Positions 11,231-23,680 of a DNA stretch of 60,000 nt are shown piece by piece; the stretch's first letter is position 1, and each line of letters opens with the position of its first letter. Made by a program: the position numbers and the translations under genes. The notes under the pieces were generated by a model. That model was not told where the DNA came from. It did not search any database and saw nothing but the letters and a program-made list of their open reading frames with translations. Source of the DNA: Cryptomeria japonica (taxonomy: Eukaryota; Streptophyta; Pinopsida; Cupressales; Cupressaceae); contig NC_081405.1 of the NCBI RefSeq assembly GCF_030272615.1, positions 155,481,613 to 155,541,612 on the forward strand, read 5' to 3'.

Positions 11231-14200
11231 ATGGCATCCACCTCTACAATTGAATATATAGCAAACCCTACTATTGTTGAAGTAATAAAAAGACCTAGGC
11301 CCGTATTTCAGTTAGTTCCCGAGATAGCAAAGAAGGATGATACCCTAGGTGCTTTTTCTCAAATTCCTAAGGGAGTTGTATATGCTAAAGACCCCAGAAT
11401 GTACATCCATTGCAACATTGAAGAGTTAGGAGATGAGGAAATTAAAACCATGTATAAAACCGTGATATGTGATAATACCGGAAATATAAAGGATGAACAC
11501 AAGATCATTGAGTCCCTAGGATTTACAAAAATCCTTAGCATTCCTAAATTTCCAAAGGATTTGATTAGGATAGTTTTGAGTAGGGTACATGGAGAATTTT
11601 TCTGGTTAGATGCAATCCATAAGATCACCAAGGAAGCTGTGAAAGTTTTCATAGGGTTACCGACCACCAGTAAAAGACTAGATAAAACCAAGAAAGTTTC
11701 CAATGACCTAGTTATAAACCTAACTGGTGCAACATTTGATAAGAGGTCTCTAAGGGTTAATGATGTAAAAGATATCAATGTAAGATTCATCAGTATGATA
11801 TTAGGGTATAAAGCTACTCATGCTAATAGACTTAATTTAGTTTCAAGTTTATGCATTAAGAGTGCTTATGACATGGTCATAGACAATGCAAAAATTGACA
11901 TATGTGAGTGGTTAAAGGATGAATTAATTGACAATCTTGGAAAGATCAAGAAGGACAAGAAAGGAACTTTCAGATTTGGAAATCTGTTAGTATGCCTAAT
12001 GCTACATATAACAAAATAGGTTCCCGGTATAGGTTACAAAGAACTTGGATATGACATACCGGTAGGCAAACAATTGACTGAACTATTCAATAACATGGGT
12101 GAGAACAAGGAAAACAATATTCATGACTTTTTCCAGGCATTAAAGACCAAAATGAAGAAAAGAGTAAGGTTATCACAGAAGATTGTAGACAAATACAAAG
12201 ATGATATATGCTTTGTCATCAAGAAAGATGAAATCTGGATGGAAGCAGTCATCCCAAGGACAGTTTGGGTAACCGAGATGGGATATGAAATAGATGATCA
12301 CATAGTTGAAACATATGCTAAAGCACTTCTGGAAGCCCCCAGAGAGCCAAAGGAAGAAGTATTTGGTAGTGCAGAGAATATTGAAAGACAAATTCAATCA
12401 AAGAAAAGGGTGAAAAAGGTTGAGGCAGTTGTAAGGAAAGGGTCCAGACAAGCAAAAGCCATTAAGGAAGATGTATTGAAGAAAACCGGCATAACAGAGC
12501 ATGACTTAGCAACTCCACAACCTGAAACTCACCTATCACTGGTAGGTACTTCTGTAGGAAGTGACATGCCTGCAACTTTTAAAAGAGTTGTAAGAAAAAG
12601 AGATCCCTCACTGGCAACCACACCTTCACCTAGGAGGACAAGGCAAAAGCAACAAGCTATGAGATCTCCGGTTAGAAAGGCCACACCAAAGAAGAAATTG
12701 ACACCCAAGAAGAAGAAAAGGACAAACAGAGACTTGGCCCCTCTTGATATACTATTGAATGAAATCATAGAGGAAGGTAAACTGAAGAACATAGAGAAAA
12801 TCTATGACACTCTAATAGTTGATGAGAAAGAACAAATTGAAAATAGTGTTATATTGCACATGGATATGTACAAGAAATTTTTGATGGAAGTAGTCAATGA
12901 AATACCAGATGAATTATTCAAAAGACTAGAGGCAAGAAGATAGGCAGTGCTAGAATTGGATAAGAAAATAAAAATTGAGAAGCTACTTGTTGTATATCCG
13001 GTAAACTCTCCACAAGAAATTGATGATTTGATTGCAAAGGCCAACCAGTCAGTATTCTCTACTACACACCGGCATATTTCACTAATGGCAGGAAGAGTTA
13101 ATGAAGTAATAGAGGAAACAGAAGATGGATGGGATATATTCCTAGTTGAGAAAGAAAAACAAGAAGAGTACAAGAACCCTAAACCCATAAAGGTATATCA
13201 GAAAGATAGAGACAAGGGGAAAGGTAAAGTTGGTGGGCCACCAAGTATCAAGGTTAAAGACAACTTACCCCCACCTTCTTTAAATACTCCACCGGTAAAA
13301 TCAACAACTACTGAAGATCAACCGGTAGCCAAGAGTATGGATGTAGAGGATAATAATCCTAATCCTGAAGTCCTATATACTGTGAATGTTGATACTCAAA
13401 AGATCAACATAGTAGTAGACAAAGATACAACAAAAGAGTCAGATATGGCTAGTGAGCCTTTGATGACTGAGGAAACTAATAAACCGATAAATGATAAAGA
13501 GAAAAAGGTAGAGACTGAGACACAGACTAAGGAAATAAAACCTACAGAGAAATAAATAGAGAAAAAGGCTCCATAACAACAACAACTAGAACTGGTACAT
13601 AAGAAAACAGTGCCACCAGTAACTAGTGAAGTAGGAAAACCAGTGCTTAAAGAAATGTAGACACAAACTGACCTACCAGAGGTCAATACAAACTTGGTTA
13701 CTTCTACTGGTACTCAAATTGTTAGATCATCTTTAGGATACAAATTAACAAATGTGACTGAGGTACTACTTGATTCTATCAAGAAAATAACTGACTGCAG
13801 CTCACAGGCTTACAAAGCAATTGATGATACCATACCAATTTTGAAGGTAATTGCACCTAACTGTAATATAGATAACAAATATTCTTTAGGACAATTGGAT
13901 ACACTGTGTAAATACATCTCAGAAAACATTGAGAAAATAAAGGAAGATTCAGTGAACGATAAGGTAGAAATTGAAAAACAGAAATTCTTTGATGAGCAAA
14001 TAAAGAAGTGTAATAGAGATTTTGACACATTTCTACCAGAACTATGTAATTTGTTGGAAGAATACAAAAATCTGTATAAAGATACCTGTAAAACAAACTT
14101 TTTGACTATAGATATTGACAAGAAAATGAGCAAGGTACAAGATGAGATAAATAAACTTGTAGACAACTTTGTCAACTCACCTGATACACTATTAGTTTTT

Positions 14201-14509
14201 GAGGAGAAGATAACAAATTTTGAGGAAGAACTACTCAAATTGGAAAGAGAGAAAGAAAGAATAATAAATAAGGAAAAACATTTGAGATCTAAACTAAGTC
14301 CAAGATTGGACTATCTAGCATCTCTACGAATGGAAATTTCTGAGGCATTAATACAGGGAAGTAAAACACCGGCAGAGCATTTGCAACATCTCACCGATAT
14401 AGTGAAGAGAACAGAGACAACAATAAAGGATAGCAAAAAGTTTATGGATAGTATAAACTTGATTTTGGGAGATCTTTTTCAAATTATAACTACCCAACTA
14501 CAAGGTTGA
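11231..14509 (+). pseudogene. ORF2 of element A: conserved protein of unknown function
   Basis: One frame of 1,092 codons from ATG 11231 to TGA 14507, interrupted by five in-frame stops (TAG 12017, TAG 12941, TAA 13553, TAA 13574, TAG 13658) and no frameshift. Residues 1-262 form a compact domain with SRVHGEFFWLD (about 116), LTGATFDKRSLRV (about 164) and FGNLLVC (about 249). VDKYKDD (about 318) and MGYEID (about 350) follow. Residues 390-505 are strongly basic (KKKLTPKKKKR) and could act in nuclear import or nucleic-acid binding. The middle is acidic and proline-rich. The last 270 residues are coiled-coil-like. All these N-terminal motifs recur in B and C. I do not recognise the family with certainty; resemblance to the envelope-like or plant-transposon-protein ORFs of some copia (SIRE) elements is a guess. 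No pol motif is present. Confidence 0.75.
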
Positions 14510-14545
14510 AACCACAAACTCTACTGACATCTTGACAACCTTTGT

Positions 14546-14710
14546 CATTGATGCCAAAGGGGGAGTAGTCGGATGAGAAAATTCAAATCACAGGAATCAT
14601 ATGCTCAGGGGGAGCACACACATTTTTTTGGTAACATTTTTGGACTACACATTTTTGGATACTTTTTGAAATTTCTCATGAGTGTTGCCATCAATGCCAA
14701 AGGGGGAGAT
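14546..14710 (+). other. Duplicated polypurine tract of element A
   Basis: GATGCCAAAGGGGGAG occurs at about 14550-14565 and again as AATGCCAAAGGGGGAGAT ending at 14710, immediately before the 3' LTR. The second is the working plus-strand primer by position. The first, 145 bp upstream, has the same core. Confidence 0.8.
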
Positions 14711-15437
14711 TGTTGTCATATGCACACTCCAATGAGACATTGTATGTGATTGAAGGTTTTGTCATTGATGGCAACCTTGTAATCCTATGACACCGGCAAA
14801 GACATTATATCAGCACAGAGGCCGACAGGATTTTGTTATATTACATTTTGTTTATTATTGTAAAAATGTGTAAGCCAACTTGGCAAATTCTAAAATAACT
14901 CTTATATATAAAAGAGATCATTGTAGACATTTATAATATGTGATGTAGAAGCATTAAGGAAAATATTAAACAGACCTAATGTGCGAAATATAGGTCAAGG
15001 GATATATGTAAAGAACAAAGCAGGAATCGGTACTGAATCAGGCATTGAAGATGCTATTGTAAAGCAGCACAAGATATTGGATTTGTATAATCCTTATTGT
15101 AAGTCAGTGAGACTTCCCATTGAGTAGCGAGCTCTAGGCAATTGGCCTTCCTGCATGTGCAGGCCCCTATTGTAAGTAATATTCTCTTATTGGCCAGTGA
15201 GTGAATATTGTGGGTCACAAATCCCACCGAGGTTTTTCCCACACCGGGTTTCCTCGTTAACATCTTGTGTTATGGTGTGTTTTTCATGTGGATGTTCTTG
15301 ATTCTATTTATTGCATTATTTCTTGCATACTGCTACACTGTTATATTATGTTCTACATGTTTTAAGTTAAGAAATTCTAATTACCGGTTAGATACCGATT
15401 CACGCCCCCCTTCTAAGTATCTGTGGGACCCCTAACA
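14711..15437 (+). repeat. 3' LTR of element A
   Basis: 727 bp, TGTTGTCATATGC to CCCTAACA. Nearly identical to the 5' LTR apart from scattered substitutions and the missing 70-bp ACCGGCA-repeat segment. Short open frames inside both LTRs (for example 9320-9529 and 15054-15263) are by-products. Confidence 0.92.
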
Positions 15438-16564
15438 GAATCAGTACTTCAAATCTTTTCTTCAACAATAACTTTACTGTTATGCATAAACCAAAAACTG
15501 TTGTAACATAATATAATGCTAAAACAAATAAATAGCAATCATACATGATTCACTCCATAACACATATATTTTGGTTACGCAAAAACTCTTGGTTAGAGAG
15601 AAAAACTGCAGTGGGGATGGCACCCACAACTACACTACTACAATAATAAAGGTTGCTTGGTTAGAGCTACATGTTTAGCTATTTCTGATAGCTTACCCAG
15701 TTAGGAGTATCAAGATCGTTAGATCTACCTTGCTAAAGGATTTTACAACACTTATTCTAAATGTTGCACCTGGTTAAAGGCTTTACAATTTATAGACTTT
15801 GTTAGAGTCTTTTACCCTATTAAAGGTTTCTCTTACAACTCAAAATATTACAACACAATATTACAAAATATCTACAACTTCACATCTACAATGTTATAGC
15901 AGATTCTATGTGCTCAAAATGAGATTACCTTGCTTATAGCATACCTCGGTAATCCATAGATTAACTCGGTAAACCCTTCTGTTTACTCTGTTCCTTGACT
16001 ATTCTTTGAAATCCTTCTCGATGACCTCTATGTCTCTAACAGTCACAATACTTAGTGCTTCCTTATCTATTACACATGTCTTGCTTCATACACCTTTTTT
16101 TTTTTATCCTCAATTCATGCTGAATAAATAGATCTCTTATGTCGGTGATCAGTTCATGCTTCGTTCTTACAAACATGATTCATCAAATGAATAAACATAC
16201 AAAATATTTCATTGGATAGATGACCTCAAGATCATACAAAATCTTTAAGGTGCAATTTCCTAAGTGATAATGATTCCCTGTTCCTCGATCTTGTAACACG
16301 TTTCCACATATGTGTCCAGGTTCAATGAATCTCGTAACACATTTTCACTCGGTGTGTGTTCACTCGGTATATCATTTTTGCTGCTCGGTAGACATAGAGT
16401 GTTACTCGGTAGACAACTCGGTGTATACTAGACTCTGTGACTTCTATCTTCTGTAACCGACTGCTTTAGTGCCTACCGACTGAATGTTCCGGTAGTATTA
16501 ACCGACTAGAGTATATAGGATGACTTTGGATATAAAACTAATGACAACTTAGTAAATAGTAACA
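15438..16564 (-). repeat. 3' LTR of element B, inner part
   Basis: Starts with the duplicated target GAATC (15438-15442) and then continues the LTR sequence of B to TAACA at 16564. It matches 29827-30951. It contains GTTAGAGAGAAAAACTGC and GTGGGGATGG-type words which, in minus orientation, resemble the conserved segment of copia LTRs. Confidence 0.92.
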
Positions 16565-16578
16565 ATCTCCCCTTTTGA
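16565..16578 (-). other. Polypurine tract of element B
   Basis: Minus-strand TCAAAAGGGGAGAT lies directly before the 3' LTR of B. Further similar G-rich runs lie at about 16700, 16860 and 16890, so the tract appears repeated in the 3' region as in element A. Confidence 0.75.
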
Positions 16579-19500
16579 CATTAGTTTTGAAATGTTTGAC
16601 AAAACTCCTTTCAAAGTCATAACTCAAAATCTATATACTTACAAAATTTGACTAAACTAAGAGTATATACAATAGTCAATAAATAGTATACTCAGATATA
16701 CTCCCCTTATCAATATAATGTACATAATTCTGATTTTGCATGCTCGGTGATCAATGTTTTGTGTTTACTACACTTGTTCTTTTCTCTTTGATCACTGCTC
16801 AATGTTTACTGCTCCCCTGTCAAATTCAACTGTGCATTTGGATACTTTGTTATGCTTGGTATACTCCCCCTTTGATACTTTGATACTACACTCCCCCTTT
16901 TTGACAAACATCAAAACTAGTTACCATTCGATGGAGGCAACTGGTCAAAAATGGATTTATACTTTGTCCTTGCATTGGTGAGAGTGGTAGAGAGGGCATC
17001 CTTGACACTATCCATGAGTGAATTTTGAGCTATAATGTCAGCTAACAATGAAATCAGTCCATCTAAAGTGCTTCCCTCTAGCTGAGTGGATAAAGAGGTA
17101 GCCTTGTTGATCTATTCTTAGACAGAGGACAAGTGTGGAATGAATAAGGTTTGAAGAGTCATAATGACCATCCTTATTTTGCGCTCTTCATTCCTAAGTT
17201 CCAATTGTTGAGCCATGAGCTTTTGTCACTTGGTATAGAAATTTTGAATAGAATTTGGCTCAGTGGTCAATGTATGGAATAGATCAGTGATCTCTTTCTC
17301 AATCACTTCTGTTTTATTCTTGATGTCTTTAATGAATAAAGAAAATGTACAGAGTTTCTGTAATAAAGAAAGAATGTGCTTGAGTTGAGGGGACAACTCA
17401 GCAATAAATTTGACAAGTTTTACTTTGCCAATAGCAATGGCTTTCTGCACCTCTTCAATCATTTTTGCAGTGAGCTCTTTGTCCTTCAATTTGCTCAAGT
17501 ATTCAGATGCGTCTACTCCAGAAGTCTCTATTTTAGTTAGGAGTTCATCCAGTTGAACATGGATGGCTGCATCTTTTGTCACTATAGCTTCAGGTAGCAT
17601 ATCTGTTAATAGTTCTTTCACCTTCTAAAGTACTCTATTTTTCTTTTGTATAGCCATTTGCTTCTCTTGTTCTGCTTTGGCTTTGCATAGTTCACTGAAT
17701 TCAATAAGTGCTTGCCCTTTTAATTTGGATATGTCTATATTCAACAACACTATTGGTTTTGACAAATCTAACTTGAAACTATGCTTTTTCATTTTCTTTT
17801 CTTTAGATGAGGAGGTTTTCACTAGTTGAACTAATACAATGGCTTGGGAGGCTTGTTGACCCTCAGTAGGTTGCTCGGTAGAGGCAATACTTTTGTCAAT
17901 TTCTTTAACCTCAGATGTAGCCTTTGGTGAATCCTTGCTCTGGGTCTTAGTTGTAACATTTTCAGTGCTAGAAGGGGCTTGAGAAGTCTATTCCCTGGTG
18001 GCTTGAGAAGTAGCTTCTCCTTTTGTAGACTTGTGACCCTCTTTTCCTTGATTAGTATCCTGAGGTGTCTCGGTTGAAACATGCTGAGTGACTGGAGGAT
18101 AGGGTTGAACTTGTTCCAAAACTAACTCACTGGATACCAGTTTGACATAAGCATTCCCTTCAATCATTTCCTATTCTTGTACCTTGGTGTCCATGATATC
18201 CTCTTCAATTTGTATAGTATCAGCGGGGTCTTTCTTGGTGATATCAGGATCTTGCTTGCTGACATCAACTATTTCAACTTGCTCACCATCATTCTTGATT
18301 CAAAAGATTTCCTGCCACTTTTCCTTGGTCTCATTCTCTACTTCAAGATAAAGGTTATTCATCAATTTCAAGGCTCTTTGCTTGACTAGGAAGTTTGTCT
18401 GGTGGTTTTTCAGATGTTCATTGATCTCATCTACCGACATGTCTGAGAAGAGATGTACCAGACTTCTTTCTCTCATCTATTTTTCCAAGTCTATAGTATA
18501 TTTCCACCTGTTATCAATATGCAAATACAATTCTTTTGGAAGAGAATTAGTTACTTCCAATGGGACCAATCAGAATTTCAGAAGTGTGCAAATTACAACT
18601 TATTCTATTTGTCTCTTTTCTTCATCATTTCTGGATTCATACTTAACATATCGAAATGCTCCAACTCCACCATTGTTTTAGATTAGCACAGAAATTATCA
18701 ACGCTATGTACATCTTTCTTTTGACTCTTAACAATCTGAAATTTACTTGCGTCTTCAGATTCGGTGTCACTGGACTCTTTAATCAAAATGAGTCTTCGAG
18801 TAGATTTCTTATAATTTTTTGTTACCTTTGGCATTGTGACATTTTTATACTTCTTACTTAGTGACACTGCAGATGATCTTGTATTAGGTCACTTTGCTGG
18901 AGGAGTCAGTGATACCTTTGATATATCCTATTTCTTCCTTTTCAAAATTTTTCCTTTAGGCAACTCGGTGCTCAATGTAATAGCTGCTTCTTGGGCTTCA
19001 GATTCCTCCTCGGTGATGACTTGAATGCTCTTGACAGGTGTGGAGGAAAAACCTTCTCCAAATTTCTCTGTTAATGCCTTAATCATTTTTGTTTCTTTTC
19101 TTGTAGCCTTTGGTACTACAATGCTCATTTTAACTTTCTCTTTAACTTCTTCATATGTATCGTATCTCATCTCGGTAGCATGCCTTGGTAGAGTGAGAAA
19201 AGCATCTATCTACTGCTGTGTAATGTCAAAATCAATCTCATAACCCATAGGTGGCAAAGATTAAGTTCTCAGTTCCACCGCATTGACATAGCAATATTTG
19301 GTGTCTACTTCAAAGCATACATCATCCTTGTATTTATCCACTAACCTGGGTGGAATCCTATATCTGTTATACATCTTTTCCTAAAACTTGCTGAAGTAAT
19401 CATCCATAATCTCATTAAAGTTATCACCTAGCTGTTTGATGAAGTCATTGACTTGATGGGTGATTGGTCGGTGTAGCTCCCAAACTACGTTACTGACAGA

Positions 19501-19827
19501 TGGAAAGAATTTCTCAAAATAGAAAAACGTGCATACCAAAAGTGATCCAAACTTCAGTGTGTTTGCCAAGTTGTTCTTCTTTGGCTTCCCTATGGTGTTG
19601 AGATTTTCAAACAGATTTTTCAACAACACTTTTCATAGATCAATCTTCATACCTTTCTTTACAATTTTATAGGCTAAATCGACTGTTGCACAGGGTATAG
19701 TCTTTTCCCTTGCTGATTGAAAGAAACAATAGCCTATGACTCTAATGGAAAACTTCAACTCTGCATCCATGACATTATTCAGTTTTAGACCTCTGCAATC
19801 GGATTCTACTCTGGTTAAAGTGATCAA

Positions 19828-19832
19828 TTCCT
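19828..19832. repeat. Target-site duplication of element F, left copy
   Basis: TTCCT, repeated at 27435-27439 on the other side of F. Confidence 0.95.
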
Positions 19833-21437
19833 TGATAACTCAATGATGAACCAATAGTACCAAACCGGTATTGAGAGGAGGGGGGTTGAATCAGTACAAA
19901 CAAAAATATAGTCCAAAACTGATTTGACAGTAAATACTCCAAATGACTGGCAAACAGTGATACTAGCTGAAACAGAGTGCAACTAGTAAGACCCAGAATA
20001 ACTAAAACAATCATAAACCGGTCACTCACTAAGCTTTCCTCTTAGCTCAATACTATAGTACCATTACACCCTCATGCATGAACAGGTAAACTATCATCTA
20101 ATCTTCACAACAGTTAGTTCAGTATGTTTTATAGACAGGCATAAAACACAGAACCATCATATGCTCAACAGGTAATAACAAAGCATCACAAGATAAAAGC
20201 ACCACACATGACACGCATATTTTTCATGTGGAAACCCAACTGGGAAAAACCATGGTGGGGATGAATACCCATAATCTTCTTTTGAACTCTTTAGAAGTCC
20301 ACTCTGTTAGGAGCCTTGTCCAGTTAAAGACATTACAATAGGTTCTCCTAGGAATTGATCCTGTTAGGGCTCATCTGGTTAAGGGATGACTACAATACCC
20401 AGTTAAGGGTTAAACCCGGTTGGGGTTACCTTGTTAGAGGATTTCAAGAACTCAATAGCTAAAGGATCTCCAGAGCTCTATAGCTTCCCAGAACTCATTA
20501 ACTTCGAGTTACCCAGTTAAGGGGTTTGAATCAAGCTGGTTAAAGCTACCCTATTAAGGGATTTGTATCAAGCCAGTTAAGGCTACCCTATTAAGGGATT
20601 TCACAACTGTTGAAGTGGTTAGAAATCAACAGGAATTACAATGATCTAGTAACAGAACTCAATGCTAATGTAGATCCATTTTGGCTCCTCTTCACCTTCT
20701 GCACATTCACTTTGCAGGTATCTCTTCTCTCCTTTGGTTTGGCAAGAATCACGTATCACTTCCCTTGGATACACACTCACAAATTTTTCCAACAACCTTA
20801 GAAAGAAACACAACATCGACCTTATAGGAAATAGACAAGTTGGTAGAAAAAACCCTAAACCCTAAAACTATTAGGTTAAGCAATTCAAGTGGTTCAATCC
20901 TGACTGTTGAATCATACTACATTAAATGCAATAGTCTTGAATCGATCTCAAGACATTCTCCATCATCCATTATCCACCGATTTCATGGTGGTTGATAACC
21001 CATCATGCGTTATCACCGTTTGACAAACTTCCCACATTCTTGAGGTAGATAGGAATAGTCTTCTTCATGCAAGATCCTTCATGCACACAGAGCTTACGTG
21101 GCAACATGGCCTGTTCTTTGTTATACTGTTAACTCATCACACACAGATCACCGACTAAGTCACATAGGCTTGAGGTACTCCAACCAGAAATCCTGAAGTG
21201 GAAACTACCTATCAACCGGTAGTCACACAATGCTTCCATGTGTCGGTTCCCAAAACTACATGCCAGTTCATCTTGAACAAATATGCTGGTTCACTTTGGC
21301 ATATATATTGGTTCATACATATGCTGGTTCACTCTTCTCACATATCACATATGCCGGTTCACTTCATATCACATATTGACATCAATGACAACATACAATA
21401 TCATTATGTCCTTATACCGGTTCACATAATGCCAACA
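19833..21437 (-). repeat. 3' LTR of element F
   Basis: Plus-strand ends TGATAACTCAATGATG and CATAATGCCAACA; in element orientation TGTTGGCATTATG to TTGAGTTATCA. It contains repeated words such as GCTACCCTATTAAGGGATTT (two copies near 20545-20600) and ATATGC(C/T)GGTTCAC (near 21285-21365). Differences from the other copy often fall on CCGGT words. Confidence 0.95.
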
Positions 21438-21454
21438 ATCTCCCCCTTTGGCAT
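21438..21454 (-). other. Polypurine tract of element F
   Basis: Minus-strand ATGCCAAAGGGGGAGAT directly before the 3' LTR, the same word as in element A. Further G-rich copies lie near 21500 and 21540. Confidence 0.9.
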
Positions 21455-21679
21455 TGATGGCAATATACAAAGATATCTCTCCGCTTCACATCTTCTCCCC
21501 CATTTGCTGCAGATATCTTTTCCACTTCACTCCTTCTCCCCCTTTGACAACAATGCCAAAGTGGAGGCACAAGCAACCCTGTTCCATTATGCTGCTCCCC
21601 CTGAGGAGTAGCATCTTTCAACACATCAATCAACAAAAAATTGACTATATAATACCTGACCGATGTGGAACAAATACTT

Positions 21680-22504
21680 TTAGTTCACCTCCTGAAGGGG
21701 TAGTACCCCCAATTCACCTCTTAAGTGCACAAATGTAGTCTTTGGAAGAGGCTTGGTGAAAATGTCTACTAACTGCTCCTTACTAGAAACATGTTCCAGT
21801 GCAATCTCTTTATTCTGAACCTTTTCCCTCAAGAAATGATACTTAAGCTCAAAATGCTTGGTTCTAGAATGTAAAATTGGATTCTTTGAAATATTGATAG
21901 CACTTATGTTATCACAGAATATACTTACCAGTCCAGATACAGGGATTTTGAAGCCTTCCAGTACATGCTTCATCCAAATTGTCTGAGTGCAGTTCATGAA
22001 AGATACAACATACTCTGCTTCCACTGTAGACTGAGAGATACAACTCTTCTTTTTACTCATCCATGAGACCAGTCTACCACCAAGAAAGAATGCACCACCG
22101 GTTGTGCTTTTCCAGTCATCCACATTACCTTCCCAATCAGCATCTGTGAACACTTTCAGATTGAAATCATTGTTGTATGGGTACCACAATCCATAGTCAA
22201 CTATTCCCTTCAGATACTTAAGAATTCGCTTGACTGCAATCAAGTGGGATTCTCTTGGACTTTTCTGGAACCTTGCAGTAATGCCAACTGCATGTGCAAT
22301 ATCCGGTCTGCTATGCACTACATAATGTAGCTTACCAATCATTGATCGATATTCCTTCTTATCAACCATTTTAGAATCATCCTCTTTTGTCAATTTGCAA
22401 CTGGTCACCATCAATGTACCAGTCGGTTTGCTATCTTCCATGCCAAAAGTCTTCAACACCTCTTTGACATATTTGGACTGAGTGATAAAGATTCCATCTT
22501 TCAT
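21680..22504 (-). pseudogene. Element F RNase H and end of reverse transcriptase
   Basis: The frame shows the copia hallmarks: YRSMIGKLHYV...RPDIAHAVG at the end of reverse transcriptase, FTDADWEGNVDDWKSTTGG (first catalytic Asp region of RNase H), SQSTVEAEYV (Glu) and FCDNISAINISKNP (Asp), then HFLREKV and DIFTKPLP, the usual end of copia pol. The enzyme removes RNA from the RNA-DNA hybrid during reverse transcription. It is in frame with the upstream segment but separated from it by a stop at 22514. Stop at 21680 is the natural end, about 240 bp before the LTR. Confidence 0.9.
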
Positions 22505-22513
22505 CTGTTGGAT

Positions 22514-23680
22514 CTACAGTCTAATGAAGAACTTGATCTCCCCTATGAGTGACATCTTAAACTCTTTTATCAGCTCATCAACAAACTCATGACTCATCTT
22601 GTCATCTCCACCAAAGATAATGTCATCAATAGAAACCTCATAGATCAGGATCTTATCTCCTTCAAACTTCAAGTAGATATTGCTATCTTCACTTGTTCTC
22701 TCAAATCCAATCTTCACAAGATGGGAATGTAGGCACTCATACCATGCCCTAGGTGCTTTCTTTAGACCATATAAGGCTTTATGTAGCCTACACACCATAT
22801 CACTATCTTCAGATAGGGAAAACCCATCTGGTTGCTCAATATATACCTCCTCTTCAAGTACACAATTTAGGAATGCAGATTTTACATCCATTTGATATAC
22901 TTTGAACCTTTTAAAAGATACATATGCAAGAAGCATACAAACTCCTTCCAATCTGGCTATAGGAGCAAAGGTTTCTCCATAGTCTTCTCCTTCTTCCTGA
23001 GCATATCCTTTGCACACCAATCTGGCTTTATTCCTAATCATTGTGCCATCCTCATTCAGCTTGTTTCTGAACACCCATTTGGTGCCAATGACATTTTTAT
23101 GCTCCGGTCTGGGTACCAAGGACCATGTACCATTTTTCTCTATCTGGTCAAGTTCCTCCTCCATTGCCTTGATCCAGTCTTCATCTTTATGAGCCTCTTT
23201 GAATGATTTAGGCTCAAATTTAGAGATCATACATGAGTTTTCTCTGATCTTTCTCCTTGTAAGGATTCCTGCATCCTTATCTCCTATGATCTGCTTAGGA
23301 TCATGATTTAGCTTGACATATCGAGGAATGGTCTTAACTAGTTCTTCTTGCTTTTCCTCTTCATCAGTATCAGCATTCACTGATTCAGGAACACTATTAC
23401 TGGTACTTGGTTGACTGACAATCGATTCCCAGAAGGTTGCAATCAGTTCATTCATAGCTCGCTCACTGCCAGTTTCCTTAGTTTTCTCAGAGGATTCATC
23501 AATTCTTACATTGATACTTTCCATAATTCTTTGAGTCCTCTTGTTGTAACACGTGAAAGCTTTACTCTTGGTGGAATATCCTAGGAATATTCCCTCATCA
23601 CATTTAGCTTCAAATTTGCCCTGATGTTCACTCTTCTTGATGTAGCATTTGCTACAAAATACCCTAAAGTAGCTGACCAC
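22514..23680 (-). pseudogene. Element F reverse transcriptase
   Basis: Typical Ty1/copia reverse transcriptase: [68 protein letters not shown] and [17 protein letters not shown]. The active-site box reads [10 protein letters not shown] where copia elements normally have YVDDI: both aspartates remain but the tyrosine is changed to serine. Residues 1-150 are the integrase C-terminal region ([19 protein letters not shown]). It ends at an in-frame stop at 22514. It makes cDNA from the element RNA in the particle. Confidence 0.92.

Larger units (their letters stand above)
8906..15437 (+). mobile_element. Element A: LTR element with Gag and ORF2 but no pol
   Basis: A 6.5-kb plus-strand element bounded by the duplication GAATC (8901-8905 and 15438-15442), which lies within LTR B. 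Order: 5' LTR, tRNA-Met primer site, gag, spacer, ORF2, two polypurine tracts, 3' LTR. All the DNA between the LTRs is accounted for by two genes, and neither shows protease, integrase, reverse transcriptase or RNase H motifs. It must therefore depend on enzymes of another element. Its primer site, polypurine tract and LTR start match those of the copia element F. Confidence 0.9.

Noticed and set aside
11359-11790. Antisense open frames under gag and ORF2 of A (also 12802-13188, 13810-14238)
   Set aside because: Shadows of the real plus-strand genes.
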